Shown one piece after another: positions 1 to 9,341 of a stretch of DNA of 64,000 nt (position 1 is its first letter; each line of letters begins with the position of its first letter). Source of the stretch: Neisseriaceae bacterium JH1-16 (lineage in GTDB: Bacteria > Pseudomonadota > Gammaproteobacteria > Burkholderiales > Chromobacteriaceae); the NCBI GenBank assembly GCA_025989215.1, contig JAPDNP010000006.1:62001-126000 (forward strand). The letters are read 5' to 3'. The translations under genes were made by a program, and so were the position numbers. The notes beneath the pieces are model-generated. The model was given only the letters and a program-made list of their open reading frames with translations, ran no database searches and was not told the origin of the DNA.

Positions 1-125
1 CGCGTGTCCAGCCAGTCTGCCGCGGCCTGGGCGGCGCGCTGCATCAGGTTCAGGCCGGCGGCGTCGGCGCGCTGCTCCAGTGCGCGCAGTGCGCTCAGGC
101 GGTAGATCGGCTCGGCGGTGCTCAT
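1..125 (-). CDS. nnr: NAD(P)H-hydrate epimerase/dehydratase, N-terminal fragment
   Basis: Only about 41 N-terminal codons lie in the window; the gene runs off the left edge. The visible start (MSTAEPIYRLSALRALEQRA, then LMQRAAQAAADWL) matches the opening helix of the YjeF_N family, where a conserved Glu and an LM-R-A motif precede the Rossmann core. Family members epimerise damaged NAD(P)H hydrates, often fused to a dehydratase domain. The ATG lies one base beyond the ubiX stop, so the two are probably co-transcribed. Whether the C-terminal dehydratase domain is present cannot be seen. Confidence 0.7.
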   Translation of the reverse strand, partial: MSTAEPIYRLSALRALEQRADAAGLNLMQRAAQAAADWLDT

Positions 126-126
126 C

Positions 127-735
127 TCATTCTCCCCAGCGCGGCAGCAGTTGGTGTTCGACGTTCAGCTGGTCGAGGATGCGCGCGACCACGAAATCGA
201 CCATGTCGTCGATGCTTTGCGGGTGAGTATAGAAGCCCGGTGCCGGCGGCAGGATCACCACGCCGAGGCGGGCTAGCTTCAGCATGTGCTCCAGATGGAT
301 CGCCGACAGCGGCGACTCGCGCGGCACCAGCACCAGTTTGCGGCCTTCCTTGATGCTGACGTCGGCGGCGCGCTCGATCAAGTTGTCCGAGGTGCCCAGC
401 GCAATCGCCGCCAGCGTGCCCATCGAACACGGGCAGACCACCATCGCATCGGCCGGGTTGGAGCCGGAGGCAACCGGCGCGAACCATTCCTCGCGGCCGA
501 ATACCTTGAGCTGTCCTTCGGCTGGCTGGTGGCGTTCGGCCAACCAGCGCTCGAATTCGGCCGGGCGCGATGGCAGCGTCAGGTCCATCTCCTGCTTGGC
601 GACCACTTGGGAGGCCTGCGAATACAGTACCCAGACGCGGCGCCCGGCGGCCAGCAGGCAGTCGATCAGGCGCAGGCCGTAGGGCAGGCCGGAGGCGCCG
701 GTCAGCGCCACGGTCACGGTGTTAGTCGCTCGCAT
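127..735 (-). CDS. ubiX: Flavin prenyltransferase UbiX
   Basis: A 202-residue protein of usual family length. UbiX makes prenylated FMN, the cofactor of the UbiD decarboxylase in ubiquinone synthesis. The N-terminal TGASG nucleotide loop, the CPCSMGTLAAIA segment, the RESPLS motif and PGFYTHP near the C-terminus are all present and characteristic of the flavoprotein family. It overlaps the upstream membrane-protein gene by 14 bases and nearly abuts nnr, so it sits in a tight minus-strand operon. Function is known from the family; nothing in the sequence looks damaged. Confidence 0.95.
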   Translation of the reverse strand: MRATNTVTVALTGASGLPYGLRLIDCLLAAGRRVWVLYSQASQVVAKQEMDLTLPSRPAEFERWLAERHQPAEGQLKVFGREEWFAPVASGSNPADAMVVCPCSMGTLAAIALGTSDNLIERAADVSIKEGRKLVLVPRESPLSAIHLEHMLKLARLGVVILPPAPGFYTHPQSIDDMVDFVVARILDQLNVEHQLLPRWGE

Positions 736-1255
736 CGGGAGCCTCCATCAGTTTCTGGGCGATCAGGCCGTTGGCAAGGCCGCTCACCAGCGCGGTCAGC
801 GCGAAAATCGGAACGAAATATAGGATGCCGTTGGACGGGATCAACAGCCAGCGCGCCAGGGCCAGCTGTCCGGCGATGTGGCAGAACGCCGCGACCAGGC
901 TGGCGCTGACCGGGCCGAACCAGCGCTGCGGCCAAGTCGAAACCAGCGCGAGGCCGGCCAGGCTCGCCAGCCCGCCGGCCAGGCTCAGGAAGAAGCCCGG
1001 GGTGAACAGCGAGCCGAGCAGCAGCCCGGCGCCGAAGATGCGCAGCAGACTCACCGCCAGCGCCACGCGCCAGCCATACCACGATAGCGCTATCAGCGTG
1101 ACGATGTTGGCGAGGCCCGGCTTTACCCCCGGCAGCGGCGATGGAATGCCGGCGTCGACCAGCGCCAGCACGATGGCGAGCGCGGCGAGCCGCGCGACGC
1201 GGTGGTCGCTGGCGTCGGCGGCAAGTACGAGGCGGTCAGAAGCTGAGGCTGTCAT
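722..1255 (-). CDS. Gx transporter family membrane protein
   Basis: A 177-residue hydrophobic protein with about five or six predicted membrane segments. The stretch GVKPGLANIVTL is the hallmark of the family once annotated as heptaprenyl diphosphate synthase component I and now called Gx transporter, related to ECF-type substrate-binding membrane components. The substrate is not established. It follows a NusG-II domain gene with an overlap of 20 bases; the two families commonly occur side by side, also beside electron-transport or flavinylation genes. A transport or cofactor-linked role is inferred from the family only. Confidence 0.8.
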   Translation of the reverse strand: MTASASDRLVLAADASDHRVARLAALAIVLALVDAGIPSPLPGVKPGLANIVTLIALSWYGWRVALAVSLLRIFGAGLLLGSLFTPGFFLSLAGGLASLAGLALVSTWPQRWFGPVSASLVAAFCHIAGQLALARWLLIPSNGILYFVPIFALTALVSGLANGLIAQKLMEAPDASD

Positions 1256-1607
1256 ACGGGGCGTCGGGAGCGGTCAGTTCGATGCTGGTGGCGTTGGGCA
1301 GGCAGATCGCGATCTGGCCGGCGTGCTCCAGCCAGCCCTGCTTCACACAGTACTGGCGGGGGCTCGGGTCGCGGCGGATGCGGGCGCGGCCGTGGGCGAT
1401 TTCGATTTCGGTGATGCCGAGCGGGCCGGGCACCGCGATCAACTGATCGTGGCGCAGGCTGACGGTGCGATAAGGCTGACCGCCGGCACGGATCACCACG
1501 TCGCGCGCCGCGCCGCGCTGCCACAGCGTGAGGGTCAGCCAGGCGGTTAACAGGATGCCGGCCGCCAGCACCAGCCAGTCACCCGGCCGCAGGCCGGGAC
1601 GGATCAT
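1236..1607 (-). CDS. NusG domain II-containing protein
   Basis: A 123-residue protein with one N-terminal membrane segment (about residues 10-25) and a small beta-rich periplasmic domain of the NusG domain II type, including the [18 protein letters not shown] region typical of this family. I chose the ATG at 1607 because it overlaps the rapZ stop as ATGA; a longer upstream reading frame exists but lies inside rapZ. It is probably translated with the Gx-family protein that follows. Related proteins occur in membrane redox and flavinylation systems; the actual role here is unknown. Confidence 0.75.
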   Translation of the reverse strand: MIRPGLRPGDWLVLAAGILLTAWLTLTLWQRGAARDVVIRAGGQPYRTVSLRHDQLIAVPGPLGITEIEIAHGRARIRRDPSPRQYCVKQGWLEHAGQIAICLPNATSIELTAPDAPYDSLSF

Positions 1608-2446
1608 GCGTCGCGATAGAGCTGGCGGTGGCGGATCAGCACCTGCTCGTCGGCGAAGGCTTCGGCCAACTGCTCGGCGATGTAGACCGAGCGGTGCTGG
1701 CCGCCGGTGCAGCCGATCGCCACGGTCAGGTAGCTGCGGTTTTCCTGACTGAACGCCGGCAGCCACTTCGAAATATGGCGCTGGATGTCGGCGATCATGA
1801 TCGACACCATCGGCTCGGACTCGAAGTAGTCGATGATGAGTTGATCCTTGCCGGTCAGCGGGCGCAGCACCGGGTCGTAATAGGGGTTGGGCAGGCAGCG
1901 CACGTCGAACACGAAATCGGCGTCCAGCGGCACGCCGTGCTTGAAACCGAACGATTCGAACAGCAGCGTCAGCCGGCCGGTGTCGGCACCGACCAACTGC
2001 TTGACGAAGCTGCGCAGCGCATTGGCCGACAGCTCGCTGGTGTCGATGCGGTGACCGAGTTCGGAGATGGCCTCGAGCAGGTCGCGCTCCAGGCGGATCG
2101 ACTCCTCGACGGTGCGGCCCGGAGCGGACAACGGGTGGCGGCGCCGCGTCTCGGAGAAGCGTTTGACCAGGGTGTCGGTCTTCGATTCGAGGAACAGCAG
2201 CCGTACGTCGACGCCAAGCTGGCGCAGATCGTCCATCTTCTGCGGCAGTGCGCCGAGGCTGGGGCTGGAACGGGTATCGACGCTGATCGCGATGCGGTCG
2301 TAGCCGAAGTCGCGGTACAGGTCCATCACGTCGCCCAGCATCGTCGCCGGCAGGTTGTCGACGCAGTAGAAGCCGGAGTCCTCCAGCATCTTCAGCGCCA
2401 CCGACTTGCCCGAGCCGGACAGCCCGCTAATCAGAATCAGGCGCAT
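1604..2446 (-). CDS. rapZ: RNase adapter protein RapZ
   Basis: A 280-residue P-loop protein with Walker A GLSGSGKS at residues 8-15 and the C-terminal [10 protein letters not shown] motif that defines RapZ/YvcJ. In enterobacteria RapZ senses glucosamine-6-phosphate and presents the GlmZ sRNA to RNase E; in other phyla the orthologue is a nucleotide-binding protein of less certain role. It overlaps hprK by 20 bases at its 5' end and the NusG-II gene by 4 bases at its 3' end. Whether a GlmZ-like RNA exists in this organism is not shown by the window. Confidence 0.95.
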   Translation of the reverse strand: MRLILISGLSGSGKSVALKMLEDSGFYCVDNLPATMLGDVMDLYRDFGYDRIAISVDTRSSPSLGALPQKMDDLRQLGVDVRLLFLESKTDTLVKRFSETRRRHPLSAPGRTVEESIRLERDLLEAISELGHRIDTSELSANALRSFVKQLVGADTGRLTLLFESFGFKHGVPLDADFVFDVRCLPNPYYDPVLRPLTGKDQLIIDYFESEPMVSIMIADIQRHISKWLPAFSQENRSYLTVAIGCTGGQHRSVYIAEQLAEAFADEQVLIRHRQLYRDA

Positions 2447-3383
2447 TTTCCTGGTCCCTGAGGAAGTTGGTGTGTCGTTCGATGAATTCGCGGGTGCTGT
2501 CGATGCCGCGCAGCTGCAGGATGTAGTTGCGCACGGCAGCTTCGACCAGTACCGCCAAGTTGCGGCCGGCCGCCACCGGCAGGATCACCTTGCGCACCTT
2601 CACGCCGAGAATGTCCTGGGTCTCGGACTGGATGTTCAGGCGGTCGAGCGCCTGCATCGCCTGGTCGTTGGCCTTGACCAGGTGAATGATCAGCTTGAGC
2701 ACCTTCTTCGGCCGCACCGCGGTTTCGCCGAAGATGGTGCGGATGTTCAGGATGCCCAGGCCGCGCACTTCGAGGAAGTCGCGTAGCAGCGGCGGGCAAC
2801 GGCCCTCCAGCATTTCTGGGCCGATGCGGTAGAACTCGACCGCGTCGTCGGCGACCATGCCGTGACCGCGCGAGATCAGTTCCAGCGCCAATTCACTCTT
2901 GCCCATCGCCGAGTCGCCCATGATCAGCACGCCGATCTCGAGCACGTCGAGGAACACCCCGTGCAGCACCGTCGATACCGCCAGCGTGCGCGCCAGATAA
3001 ATACGCAGCACGTCCATCAGGTACGGGCTTTCCAGGCGCGAGGTCATCAGCGGCACATTGTGCGTGTGGCAGTAGTCGCGCAGCAGCTTCGGCACGGTCT
3101 GGTTGTTGGCGACGATCACTACCGCCATACTCTTGTGGAACAGCTGGTCGAGCGCGGTCTTGGCCGCCGACTGTTCGAGCCGGTTCAGGTAGTCCACCTC
3201 GGCCAGACCGAGCACCTGGACGCGGTTGGGGTGGATGAAGTTGAGGTGGCCGACCAGTGCCAGGGTAGGGCGCTGATCGACGTTGGCGATCTGGCTGTCG
3301 GCACCGCCGGTGCCGGCTACCCAGTTGAGGTCGAGCTTTTGCTGGTTGTCCTGGTAAAGCTTGCGTACCGTTATGCTGGGCAT
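2427..3383 (-). CDS. hprK: HPr kinase/phosphorylase
   Basis: A 318-residue protein carrying Walker A GDSAMGKS at residues 156-163 and the HprK signature [11 protein letters not shown] at about 204-214. HprK phosphorylates and dephosphorylates a serine of the phosphocarrier HPr. In proteobacteria it usually sits, as here, with ptsN and rapZ and belongs to the incomplete regulatory PTS rather than a sugar-import PTS. No ptsH or ptsI is visible in this window. It lies 7 bases after ptsN and overlaps rapZ, indicating one transcript. Confidence 0.95.
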   Translation of the reverse strand: MPSITVRKLYQDNQQKLDLNWVAGTGGADSQIANVDQRPTLALVGHLNFIHPNRVQVLGLAEVDYLNRLEQSAAKTALDQLFHKSMAVVIVANNQTVPKLLRDYCHTHNVPLMTSRLESPYLMDVLRIYLARTLAVSTVLHGVFLDVLEIGVLIMGDSAMGKSELALELISRGHGMVADDAVEFYRIGPEMLEGRCPPLLRDFLEVRGLGILNIRTIFGETAVRPKKVLKLIIHLVKANDQAMQALDRLNIQSETQDILGVKVRKVILPVAAGRNLAVLVEAAVRNYILQLRGIDSTREFIERHTNFLRDQENAPDSD

Positions 3384-3390
3384 GGGCAGG

Positions 3391-3837
3391 TCATTCGCTC
3401 AGAAGGCGGTGGATGGTGGGAAGGTCGTTTTCGGTCAGCAGCGTCTCGCGCAGCGCACGGCTGGAGAAACGCTGTGCCAACTCCGACAACACCTGCAGGT
3501 GCAGATCGGTCGCCGCTTCGGGGACGAGCAGTACGAACAGGCTCTGCACGGGCTTGCCGTCCGGCGCATCGAACGGAATGGGTGCCTTCAGCCGGATGAA
3601 GAAGCCGGCGGCTTCTTTCAGGCCGCGGGCACGGCCGTGCGGGATGGCGACGCCTTGCCCCAGCCCGGTGGAGCCGAGCTTCTCGCGGGCGAACAGGCAA
3701 TCGAACACTTCACTACGGGCAATGCCGTAGGCGTTCTCGACCAACAGGCCCACTTGTTCGAACACCCGCTTCTTGCTCGCCACATCGAGGTCGAGAAGGA
3801 TGTGGTCCAGGGTGAGGATTTTGCCGACTAGGCTCAT
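3391..3837 (-). CDS. ptsN: PTS IIA-like nitrogen-regulatory protein PtsN (EIIA-Ntr)
   Basis: A 148-residue EIIA domain of the fructose/mannitol type. The phosphoacceptor histidine is His67 in GVAIPHGR, and [14 protein letters not shown] further on is typical of EIIA-Ntr. It acts in the phosphorelay EI-Ntr, HPr, EIIA-Ntr that regulates potassium and nitrogen physiology rather than sugar import. A hairpin terminator after hpf separates it from the rpoN-hpf transcript, so ptsN-hprK-rapZ probably has its own promoter in the 3838-3910 gap; I see no convincing -35/-10 pair there. Confidence 0.95.
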   Translation of the reverse strand: MSLVGKILTLDHILLDLDVASKKRVFEQVGLLVENAYGIARSEVFDCLFAREKLGSTGLGQGVAIPHGRARGLKEAAGFFIRLKAPIPFDAPDGKPVQSLFVLLVPEAATDLHLQVLSELAQRFSSRALRETLLTENDLPTIHRLLSE

Positions 3838-3910
3838 GGCTTGATACGCTGCGAATCACAAAAAACCGGTCAATTCTACGCCGAGGTAACCTACCTCGAA
3901 AGGGGAGACC

Positions 3911-3945
3911 GGAAAAACAAAAACGGGAACCGTTGGTTCCCGTTT
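3911..3945 (-). terminator. Rho-independent terminator after hpf
   Basis: An 11-bp perfect stem (AAACGGGAACC with its complement, 3-base loop) at 3921-3945. On the minus strand it is followed by a T-rich run, seen on the plus strand as GGAAAAACAA. It sits 14 bases past the hpf stop and upstream of ptsN. Confidence 0.8.
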
Positions 3946-3959
3946 GCGTCAGCTGGCGA

Positions 3960-4298
3960 TTACAGCGTGCCTTCTTCGACCTGTGGCTCCTGTGGCTGTG
4001 GAATCGGCGCTCGGCGCTGGTCTAGTTTTTCCTTGTGGCGCAATACCTGGCGGTCGAGTTTGTCGACCAAGGCATCGATCGCGGCATACATGTCCGAGTC
4101 GGTGGCTTCGACGTGAATGTCCTTGCCGGACAGGTGCACGTTGACTTCGGCTTTCTGTATCAGTTTGTCGACAGAGAGGGTTACCGCCACGTCGATCACG
4201 TTATCTACGTGACGGGTGACACGATCCAGCTTGCTTTCGACATAGTCGCGCAGTGGCTGGGTAACTTCGAGGTGGAGACCGGTCAGTTTGAAGTTCAT
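3960..4298 (-). CDS. hpf: Ribosome hibernation promoting factor (HPF/RaiA family)
   Basis: A 112-residue short-form hibernation factor. The sequence starts [20 protein letters not shown], has the basic [11 protein letters not shown] strand and ends in a charged [12 protein letters not shown] tail. Family members bind the 30S decoding region in stationary phase and block mRNA and tRNA binding, with dimerisation to 100S in many bacteria. It lies about 100 bases after rpoN in the classic rpoN-hpf order. It lacks the C-terminal dimerisation domain of long HPF, which is normal for beta- and gammaproteobacteria. Confidence 0.93.
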   Translation of the reverse strand: MNFKLTGLHLEVTQPLRDYVESKLDRVTRHVDNVIDVAVTLSVDKLIQKAEVNVHLSGKDIHVEATDSDMYAAIDALVDKLDRQVLRHKEKLDQRRAPIPQPQEPQVEEGTL

Positions 4299-4398
4299 AC
4301 CCTACTCCTTTTTGTGAAAACCGCCTGGCTTATCGCGCCGGGCCTGCGAGTGGTCCCTTATTGGATGGGTACAGCCGCATCTGTTTTAAAGAGGCTGC

Positions 4399-5844
4399 TT
4401 ATAGTTTTTTTCGTTGGTTGACGGGCGGGATCTGCAACGCTTCACGGTACTTGGCCACGGTGCGACGGGCAACCTGGATGCCCTGCTTGGCCAGTTGGTC
4501 GGCGATGCTGCTGTCGGAGAGGGGGTGCTCGGCGTTTTCGGCGTCGATCATCTGGCGGATGTGCGCCTTGATCGCGGTGGCCGAGCACTCGCCGCCACCG
4601 TCGGTGTCGAGGGCACTGCCGAAGAAGTACTTGAGTTCGAACAGGCCGCGCGGACTCAGCAGATACTTCTGCGTAGTGACCCGGGACACGGTGGATTCGT
4701 GCAGTCCCAATTGGTCGGCGATGTCCCGCAAAATTAGCGGTCGCATCGCTACTTCGCCCTGTTCAAAGAACGCGTGCTGCTGTTCAACAATAGCTTCCGA
4801 CACTTTGAGGATAGTGTCAAATCGCTGCTGGATGTTCTTGATCAGCCACTTGGCTTCTTGTAGCCGACCCGACAGCTCGCCAGCGTTCTGGCGGCTCTCG
4901 GTGACGGTGCGCGCGTACATCGGATTGATGTTCAGGCGCGGTACGGCATGCTGGTTCAGTTCGGCCAGCCAGCGCCCCTTGCGTTTCCTGACGATCACAT
5001 CGGGGATCACGTAATGGGTCTCGCCCTCGCCGAAACCGGCGGCCGGATGCGGGTTGAGGCGGCCGATCAGCGCCTGGGCGGCGCGCAGTGTATCGTCGTC
5101 GGTGGCCAGCAGTTTCTTCAGCTTGCCGAAGTCGCGATTGCCGAGCAGTACCAGGTGATCGCGCACGATCGCCTGGGCCAGCGCATAGCCGGGTGCGGTC
5201 GGGTCGAGGCGGGCCAGTTGCAAGGTCAGCGATTCTGGCAGGTTGCCAGCACCGATGCCGGCCGGGTCGAACTGGCGCAGCAGCGCGAGGCCGACCGCGA
5301 GCTCGTCCTCGTCCAGCTCCAGCTCGGCCGGCAGGCTGTTGGCCAGCTCGTCGAGACCGACGGTCAGGTAGCCGTCCTCGTCCAGCTCCTCGATCAGTAC
5401 GGTGACGATGGCGCGGTCGCGTTCGGGCAGCGACAGTTCGCCCAACTGGGCGAGCAGGTGCTGGCGCAAGGTGACCGGGCAGGGCACGTTGAACAGCGGG
5501 TCGGGATTGTCGTCGTCGCCGTCGCGGGAGCCACCGCCCTTGCCGCCCCAGTCGGTCAGCTCGGCGCCGAGCGTGTCGCGCTCGTGTTCGCCACCGCCGT
5601 CGTCGAGGTTGGCCGAATCGCCTTGACCGTCGAGCGCAGGGGCGTCGGTCTGGCCGTCGCCGCTATTGCTGTCAGCGCCGTTGCCGTGTTCGTCGGGGCG
5701 CTCCAGGAGTGGGTTGTCGAGCAGGAAGCGTTCTACTTCCGCCTGCAGGTCGAGCGTGGACAGCTGCAGCAGTTTGATCGACTGCTGCAGTTGCGGGGTC
5801 AGCGTCAGTTGCTGCGCGACCTTCAGTTGCAGGGCTTGCTTCAT
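4399..5844 (-). CDS. rpoN: RNA polymerase sigma-54 factor
   Basis: A 481-residue sigma-54. The glutamine-rich N-terminal region I (MKQALQLKVAQQLTLTPQLQ), an acidic low-complexity region II at about residues 55-110, the core-binding domain, and the RpoN box ARRTVAKYRE at about 459-468 are all visible. The ATG at 5844 was chosen because it begins the conserved region I, 19 bases after the lptB stop; upstream in-frame sequence belongs to lptB read in another frame. It directs transcription from -24/-12 promoters with enhancer-binding activators, none of which lie in this window. Confidence 0.97.
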   Translation of the reverse strand: MKQALQLKVAQQLTLTPQLQQSIKLLQLSTLDLQAEVERFLLDNPLLERPDEHGNGADSNSGDGQTDAPALDGQGDSANLDDGGGEHERDTLGAELTDWGGKGGGSRDGDDDNPDPLFNVPCPVTLRQHLLAQLGELSLPERDRAIVTVLIEELDEDGYLTVGLDELANSLPAELELDEDELAVGLALLRQFDPAGIGAGNLPESLTLQLARLDPTAPGYALAQAIVRDHLVLLGNRDFGKLKKLLATDDDTLRAAQALIGRLNPHPAAGFGEGETHYVIPDVIVRKRKGRWLAELNQHAVPRLNINPMYARTVTESRQNAGELSGRLQEAKWLIKNIQQRFDTILKVSEAIVEQQHAFFEQGEVAMRPLILRDIADQLGLHESTVSRVTTQKYLLSPRGLFELKYFFGSALDTDGGGECSATAIKAHIRQMIDAENAEHPLSDSSIADQLAKQGIQVARRTVAKYREALQIPPVNQRKKL

Positions 5845-5863
5845 GACAACCGCGATTCCTGTT

Positions 5864-6592
5864 TCAAAGGTGGAAGTGCTCGCCGAGATACACTTCACGC
5901 ACCCTTTCGTTGGTGACCAGTTCTTCAGGCAGGCCGGAGGCCAGCACCGAGCCTTCGCTGATGATGTAGGCCCGATCGCAGATGCGCAGCGTCTCGCGCA
6001 CATTGTGGTCGGTGATCAGTACGCCGATGCCGCGTTCGCGCAGGAAGGAGATGATCTTCTGGATGTCGATCACGGCGATCGGGTCGACACCTGCGAACGG
6101 TTCGTCCAGCAGGATGAAGCGCGGCCGGGTGGCCAGCACCCGGGCGATCTCGACCCGGCGTCGTTCGCCGCCGGACAGCGACAGGGCGTTGCTCTCGCGC
6201 AGGTGGCCGACGTTCAGGTCGTCCAGCAGCAGGTTGAGCTCGTTCTCCAGTTGGTCGCCCTTCAGGCCGCTGATCTCGAGCACCGCGCGGATATTGTTCT
6301 CGACCGTCATCTTGCGGAAGATCGACGCTTCCTGCGGCAGATAGCCGAGGCCCATCCGGGCGCGCTGGTGGATCGGCAGGCCGGTGATATCGCGGCCGTC
6401 GAGATGGATGATGCCGTCGTCGGCGGCGATCAGGCCGACGATCATATAGAAACTGGTGGTCTTGCCGGCCCCGTTCGGGCCGAGCAGGCCGACCACTTCG
6501 CCGCTCTGGATGTCGAGCGACACGTCGCGCACCACGGTGCGCTTCTTGAAGCGCTTTTGCAGGTTGGCGACGCTGAGAACGCTTTTGTTCAT
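5864..6592 (-). CDS. lptB: LPS export ABC transporter ATP-binding protein LptB
   Basis: A 242-residue cytoplasmic ATPase with Walker A GPNGAGKT (residues 38-45), the [16 protein letters not shown] signature, and [11 protein letters not shown] Walker B. It powers LPS extraction from the inner membrane with LptF, LptG and LptC. Its start overlaps the lptA stop by 4 bases (ATGA), and rpoN follows within 20 bases, the order common across proteobacteria. LptF and LptG are not in the window. Confidence 0.97.
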   Translation of the reverse strand: MNKSVLSVANLQKRFKKRTVVRDVSLDIQSGEVVGLLGPNGAGKTTSFYMIVGLIAADDGIIHLDGRDITGLPIHQRARMGLGYLPQEASIFRKMTVENNIRAVLEISGLKGDQLENELNLLLDDLNVGHLRESNALSLSGGERRRVEIARVLATRPRFILLDEPFAGVDPIAVIDIQKIISFLRERGIGVLITDHNVRETLRICDRAYIISEGSVLASGLPEELVTNERVREVYLGEHFHL

Positions 6593-7131
6593 GGTTTACC
6601 GGTGCTGTTCTTGCCGCCGTTGACGGTCTGCGGTTGCAGGATCACGGTGACGCGGCCGCTGTTCGGGCCGGTGGCGCTGCCGCCTTTCACCTCGTACTGC
6701 TCGGTGTCGGTGTTGTAGGTGATCACATTGCCGACCACGAGGTCCTGGTTGCGCTTGATGCGGGCGTTGCCGGTGAGCACGGCCAGATTGGTGATGGTGG
6801 TGTAGTCGAGACGGCTGCCCTGGCCATCGATCCATTCGTCCTTGCCTTCGACCTTCTGACGGAAGGTGACCGGCTTGCCCAGCGCGACCAGGGTCTGGTT
6901 GCCCTTGTCGTCGCGGGTGACGGTGACTTCGTTGGCATTGACCTTCATCGTGCCCTGTACGACGACGACATTGCCCTTCCACACCGTGATGCCCTTGAGC
7001 TGGTCGAGCGTGCCGGTATCGGCGGTGATCTGAATCGGCTTGTCGCGGTCGGCCTTCTCGGCGTGTGCGAGCGGGACGATGCCGAACGCAAGCGTGAGGC
7101 CCAGCGCGAGTAGTCGCTTACGGTTTGACAT
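6589..7131 (-). CDS. lptA: LPS transport periplasmic protein LptA
   Basis: A 180-residue periplasmic protein. The N-terminus [17 protein letters not shown]...LAHA looks like a signal peptide cleaved near residue 24. The rest is an OstA-type beta-jellyroll with the opening [16 protein letters not shown] and repeated short strands. LptA polymerises between LptC and LptD to form the LPS bridge across the periplasm. It overlaps lptC by 14 bases and lptB by 4, so translation of the three is probably coupled. Confidence 0.95.
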   Translation of the reverse strand: MSNRKRLLALGLTLAFGIVPLAHAEKADRDKPIQITADTGTLDQLKGITVWKGNVVVVQGTMKVNANEVTVTRDDKGNQTLVALGKPVTFRQKVEGKDEWIDGQGSRLDYTTITNLAVLTGNARIKRNQDLVVGNVITYNTDTEQYEVKGGSATGPNSGRVTVILQPQTVNGGKNSTGKP

Positions 7132-7681
7132 AGGTTGCCTTTGCTTGGGAATGGAGCGTGATGAGGCCGGCCTTCTGGTCGTAGCTGAAGCCGACCGAGT
7201 TCACCACCGACTGGCCGTAGTGCACGGTGACCGGCGTCGACGAACGGGCCAGTCCATTGCCGGTGTCGGCCCACAGCGCGGTGGTGACCATCGTGGTCTC
7301 CGGGTCCTTGGCGGTGGCCGGTTTGAACAGGGTCGCCTTCTTGTCGTAGAAGGCGATCTTGGTCTTGGTGTCGTAGCGGCCGACCTCGCCCTGAATCTGG
7401 TACTGCATCACGCCTTTGTCGTAAATCTTGATCAGCGGCGACTCGAAGTACATTTCGTGCTTGTCCGGGTACTGCCACATCCGCGTCGCGGTCATCCGGT
7501 CCTGGATCAGGCCCAACGGGCCGAATCGGGTGGCGGTGAAGTTCTCGGCGACGAACTCGGGCTTGTTCGGATCGAGTTGCTGCTCGCCCGGACTCCAGCG
7601 CGACACCTGGTCGAGCCAGAAGGTCAGGATGGCCATCAGCACAACCAGCATGATCACGAAGGGACGGTGGGAACGGATCAT
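7118..7681 (-). CDS. lptC: LPS export system protein LptC
   Basis: A 187-residue bitopic protein with one N-terminal membrane helix (about residues 8-25, PFVIMLVVLMAILTFWL) and a periplasmic jellyroll related to LptA. It receives LPS from LptBFG and passes it to LptA. The start codon overlaps the kdsC stop as ATGA and the end overlaps lptA. LptC is the least conserved Lpt protein, so the call leans on context as well as the helix-plus-jellyroll layout. Confidence 0.9.
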   Translation of the reverse strand: MIRSHRPFVIMLVVLMAILTFWLDQVSRWSPGEQQLDPNKPEFVAENFTATRFGPLGLIQDRMTATRMWQYPDKHEMYFESPLIKIYDKGVMQYQIQGEVGRYDTKTKIAFYDKKATLFKPATAKDPETTMVTTALWADTGNGLARSSTPVTVHYGQSVVNSVGFSYDQKAGLITLHSQAKATYVKP

Positions 7682-8202
7682 GCGAGGTAGGGCTCCATCG
7701 CCTTATCGAAGGTGCCTTGCGCCTGCATGATCAGTTCGGTCAGCTCGCGCACCGCGCCGCGTCCGCCGGAGGCGCCGGTCACGTAGTGGGCGTGCTGGCG
7801 CACCAGGTTCGGCGATTCGGGCACCGCGGCGGCGAGCGCGACACGACGCATCACCGGCAGGTCAACCACGTCGTCGCCGATATAGGCGCACTCGTCGGCA
7901 CCGACGCCGCACTCGAGCAGCAGTTGGTCCAGCGCCGCGCGCTTGTCGTGGATGCCAGCGTAATAGTAGTCGATGCCTAGGCCGCGTGCGCGGTGGGCGA
8001 CGCCCGGGGCATCGCGACCGGTGATGATGGCGAGCTTCACACCGGTGGCCTGCAGCATTTTCAGGCCGTGACCGTCCAGGGTGTTGAATGCTTTGATTTC
8101 CTCGCCGCCGGCGGTGATGAAGATGCTGCCGTCGGTGAGCACGCCGTCGACGTCCATGATCAGCAGTTTCACCCGGCGGGCGAGTTCGATAAACGGTTTC
8201 AT
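7678..8202 (-). CDS. kdsC: 3-deoxy-D-manno-octulosonate 8-phosphate phosphatase KdsC
   Basis: A HAD-superfamily phosphatase of 174 residues from the ATG at 8202. HAD motif I is LLIMDVDGVLTDG, ITGRDAPGV is motif II, and the YIGDDVVDLPVM segment gives the Mg2+-binding aspartates. It removes phosphate from Kdo-8-P, the last step before CMP-activation. An alternative GTG at 8262 overlaps the kdsD stop as GTGA and would add 20 residues of Pro-rich sequence; I prefer 8202 because it matches the compact N-terminus of the family, but the coupled start is possible. Confidence 0.93.
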   Translation of the reverse strand: MKPFIELARRVKLLIMDVDGVLTDGSIFITAGGEEIKAFNTLDGHGLKMLQATGVKLAIITGRDAPGVAHRARGLGIDYYYAGIHDKRAALDQLLLECGVGADECAYIGDDVVDLPVMRRVALAAAVPESPNLVRQHAHYVTGASGGRGAVRELTELIMQAQGTFDKAMEPYLA

Positions 8203-8258
8203 AGTGACTTTCGGCAGGGGCGGGGAGGTGGCCGGGCGCTGTGGGGCGCCCGACGGCG

Positions 8259-9239
8259 TCACACCACGCCGGCTTTCAGGAGATCGTGCATATTGAGTGC
8301 GCCGACCAGCCGGTCGGTTTCGTCGAGCACCAGAAGGCCATTGATCTTGTGGGTTTCCATCAGCTTGACCGCTTCGGCGGCGAGCTTGTCGGCGTGAACG
8401 GTGCGCGGATTGGCGTGCATCACCGAGTCGATGGCGAGGCCGGACAGGTCGAGGGTGCGGTCGAGGGTGCGGCGCAGGTCGCCGTCGGTGAAGATGCCGG
8501 CGAGCGAGCCGTCGGTGTTGACCACGGCGGTCATGCCGAGGCCCTTCTGGGTCATCTCCAGCAGCGCATCTTTCAGCGAGGCACCGCTCTTTACCACCGG
8601 CAGTGCAGCGTCGCTGTGCATCACGTCGCGCACGTGAACCAGCAGACGCCGCCCCAGGCTGCCGCCCGGGTGCGACAAGGCGAAATCCTCGGCACGGAAG
8701 GCGCGGGCGTCGAGCAGTGTCACCGCCAGTGCGTCGCCGAGCGCCAGCGCCGCGGTGGTGCTGGCGGTCGGCGCCAGACCGAGCGGGCAGGCTTCTTTCG
8801 CTACCCAGGCATCAAGGTGGATGTCCGCTTCGCGGGCCAGCGTTGACGCGGTGCGGCCGGTCATCGCGATCAGCAGAATGCCCTTGCGCTTGAGCGCCGG
8901 CAACAGCGCGATCACTTCGTCGCTCTCGCCCGAGTTGGACAGCGCCAGCAGGATGTCGCGGTCGGTGATCATGCCCAGGTCGCCGTGCGCGGCCTCGGCC
9001 GGATGCACGAAAAACGACGGCGTGCCGGTGGAGGCGAGCGTGGCGGCGATCTTGCGCGCCACGTGGCCGGACTTGCCGATGCCGGTGACCACCAGTCGGC
9101 CGCTACAGGCCAGTATGGCCTCGACGGCGCGGTTGAAGTCGCCGTTCAGGCGTTGCCCCATCGCGAGAATCGCGTCGGCTTCGGTCTTGAGGACCTCGCG
9201 CGCCAACGCCAGGCGCTTTTCGTTCACAGCGTTTTCCAT
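8259..9239 (-). CDS. kdsD: Arabinose-5-phosphate isomerase KdsD
   Basis: A 326-residue protein with an N-terminal SIS sugar-isomerase domain (about residues 35-170; TGIGKSGHVARKIAATLAST is the substrate loop) followed by two CBS domains (about 205-326). It converts ribulose-5-phosphate to arabinose-5-phosphate, the precursor of Kdo. It is the first gene of the kdsD-kdsC-lptCAB-rpoN-hpf series and faces a divergent antiporter gene across about 100 bases, where its promoter should lie. Confidence 0.96.
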   Translation of the reverse strand: MENAVNEKRLALAREVLKTEADAILAMGQRLNGDFNRAVEAILACSGRLVVTGIGKSGHVARKIAATLASTGTPSFFVHPAEAAHGDLGMITDRDILLALSNSGESDEVIALLPALKRKGILLIAMTGRTASTLAREADIHLDAWVAKEACPLGLAPTASTTAALALGDALAVTLLDARAFRAEDFALSHPGGSLGRRLLVHVRDVMHSDAALPVVKSGASLKDALLEMTQKGLGMTAVVNTDGSLAGIFTDGDLRRTLDRTLDLSGLAIDSVMHANPRTVHADKLAAEAVKLMETHKINGLLVLDETDRLVGALNMHDLLKAGVV

Positions 9240-9341
9240 AGGCGGTCAGTATATCAAGTTATACTCGGAACACGTTCGGCTGGTGTAACTTTTGCTTGAG
9301 CACCATTGGCCATCATCCTAATCCGAAAGTTCCTACCCCCC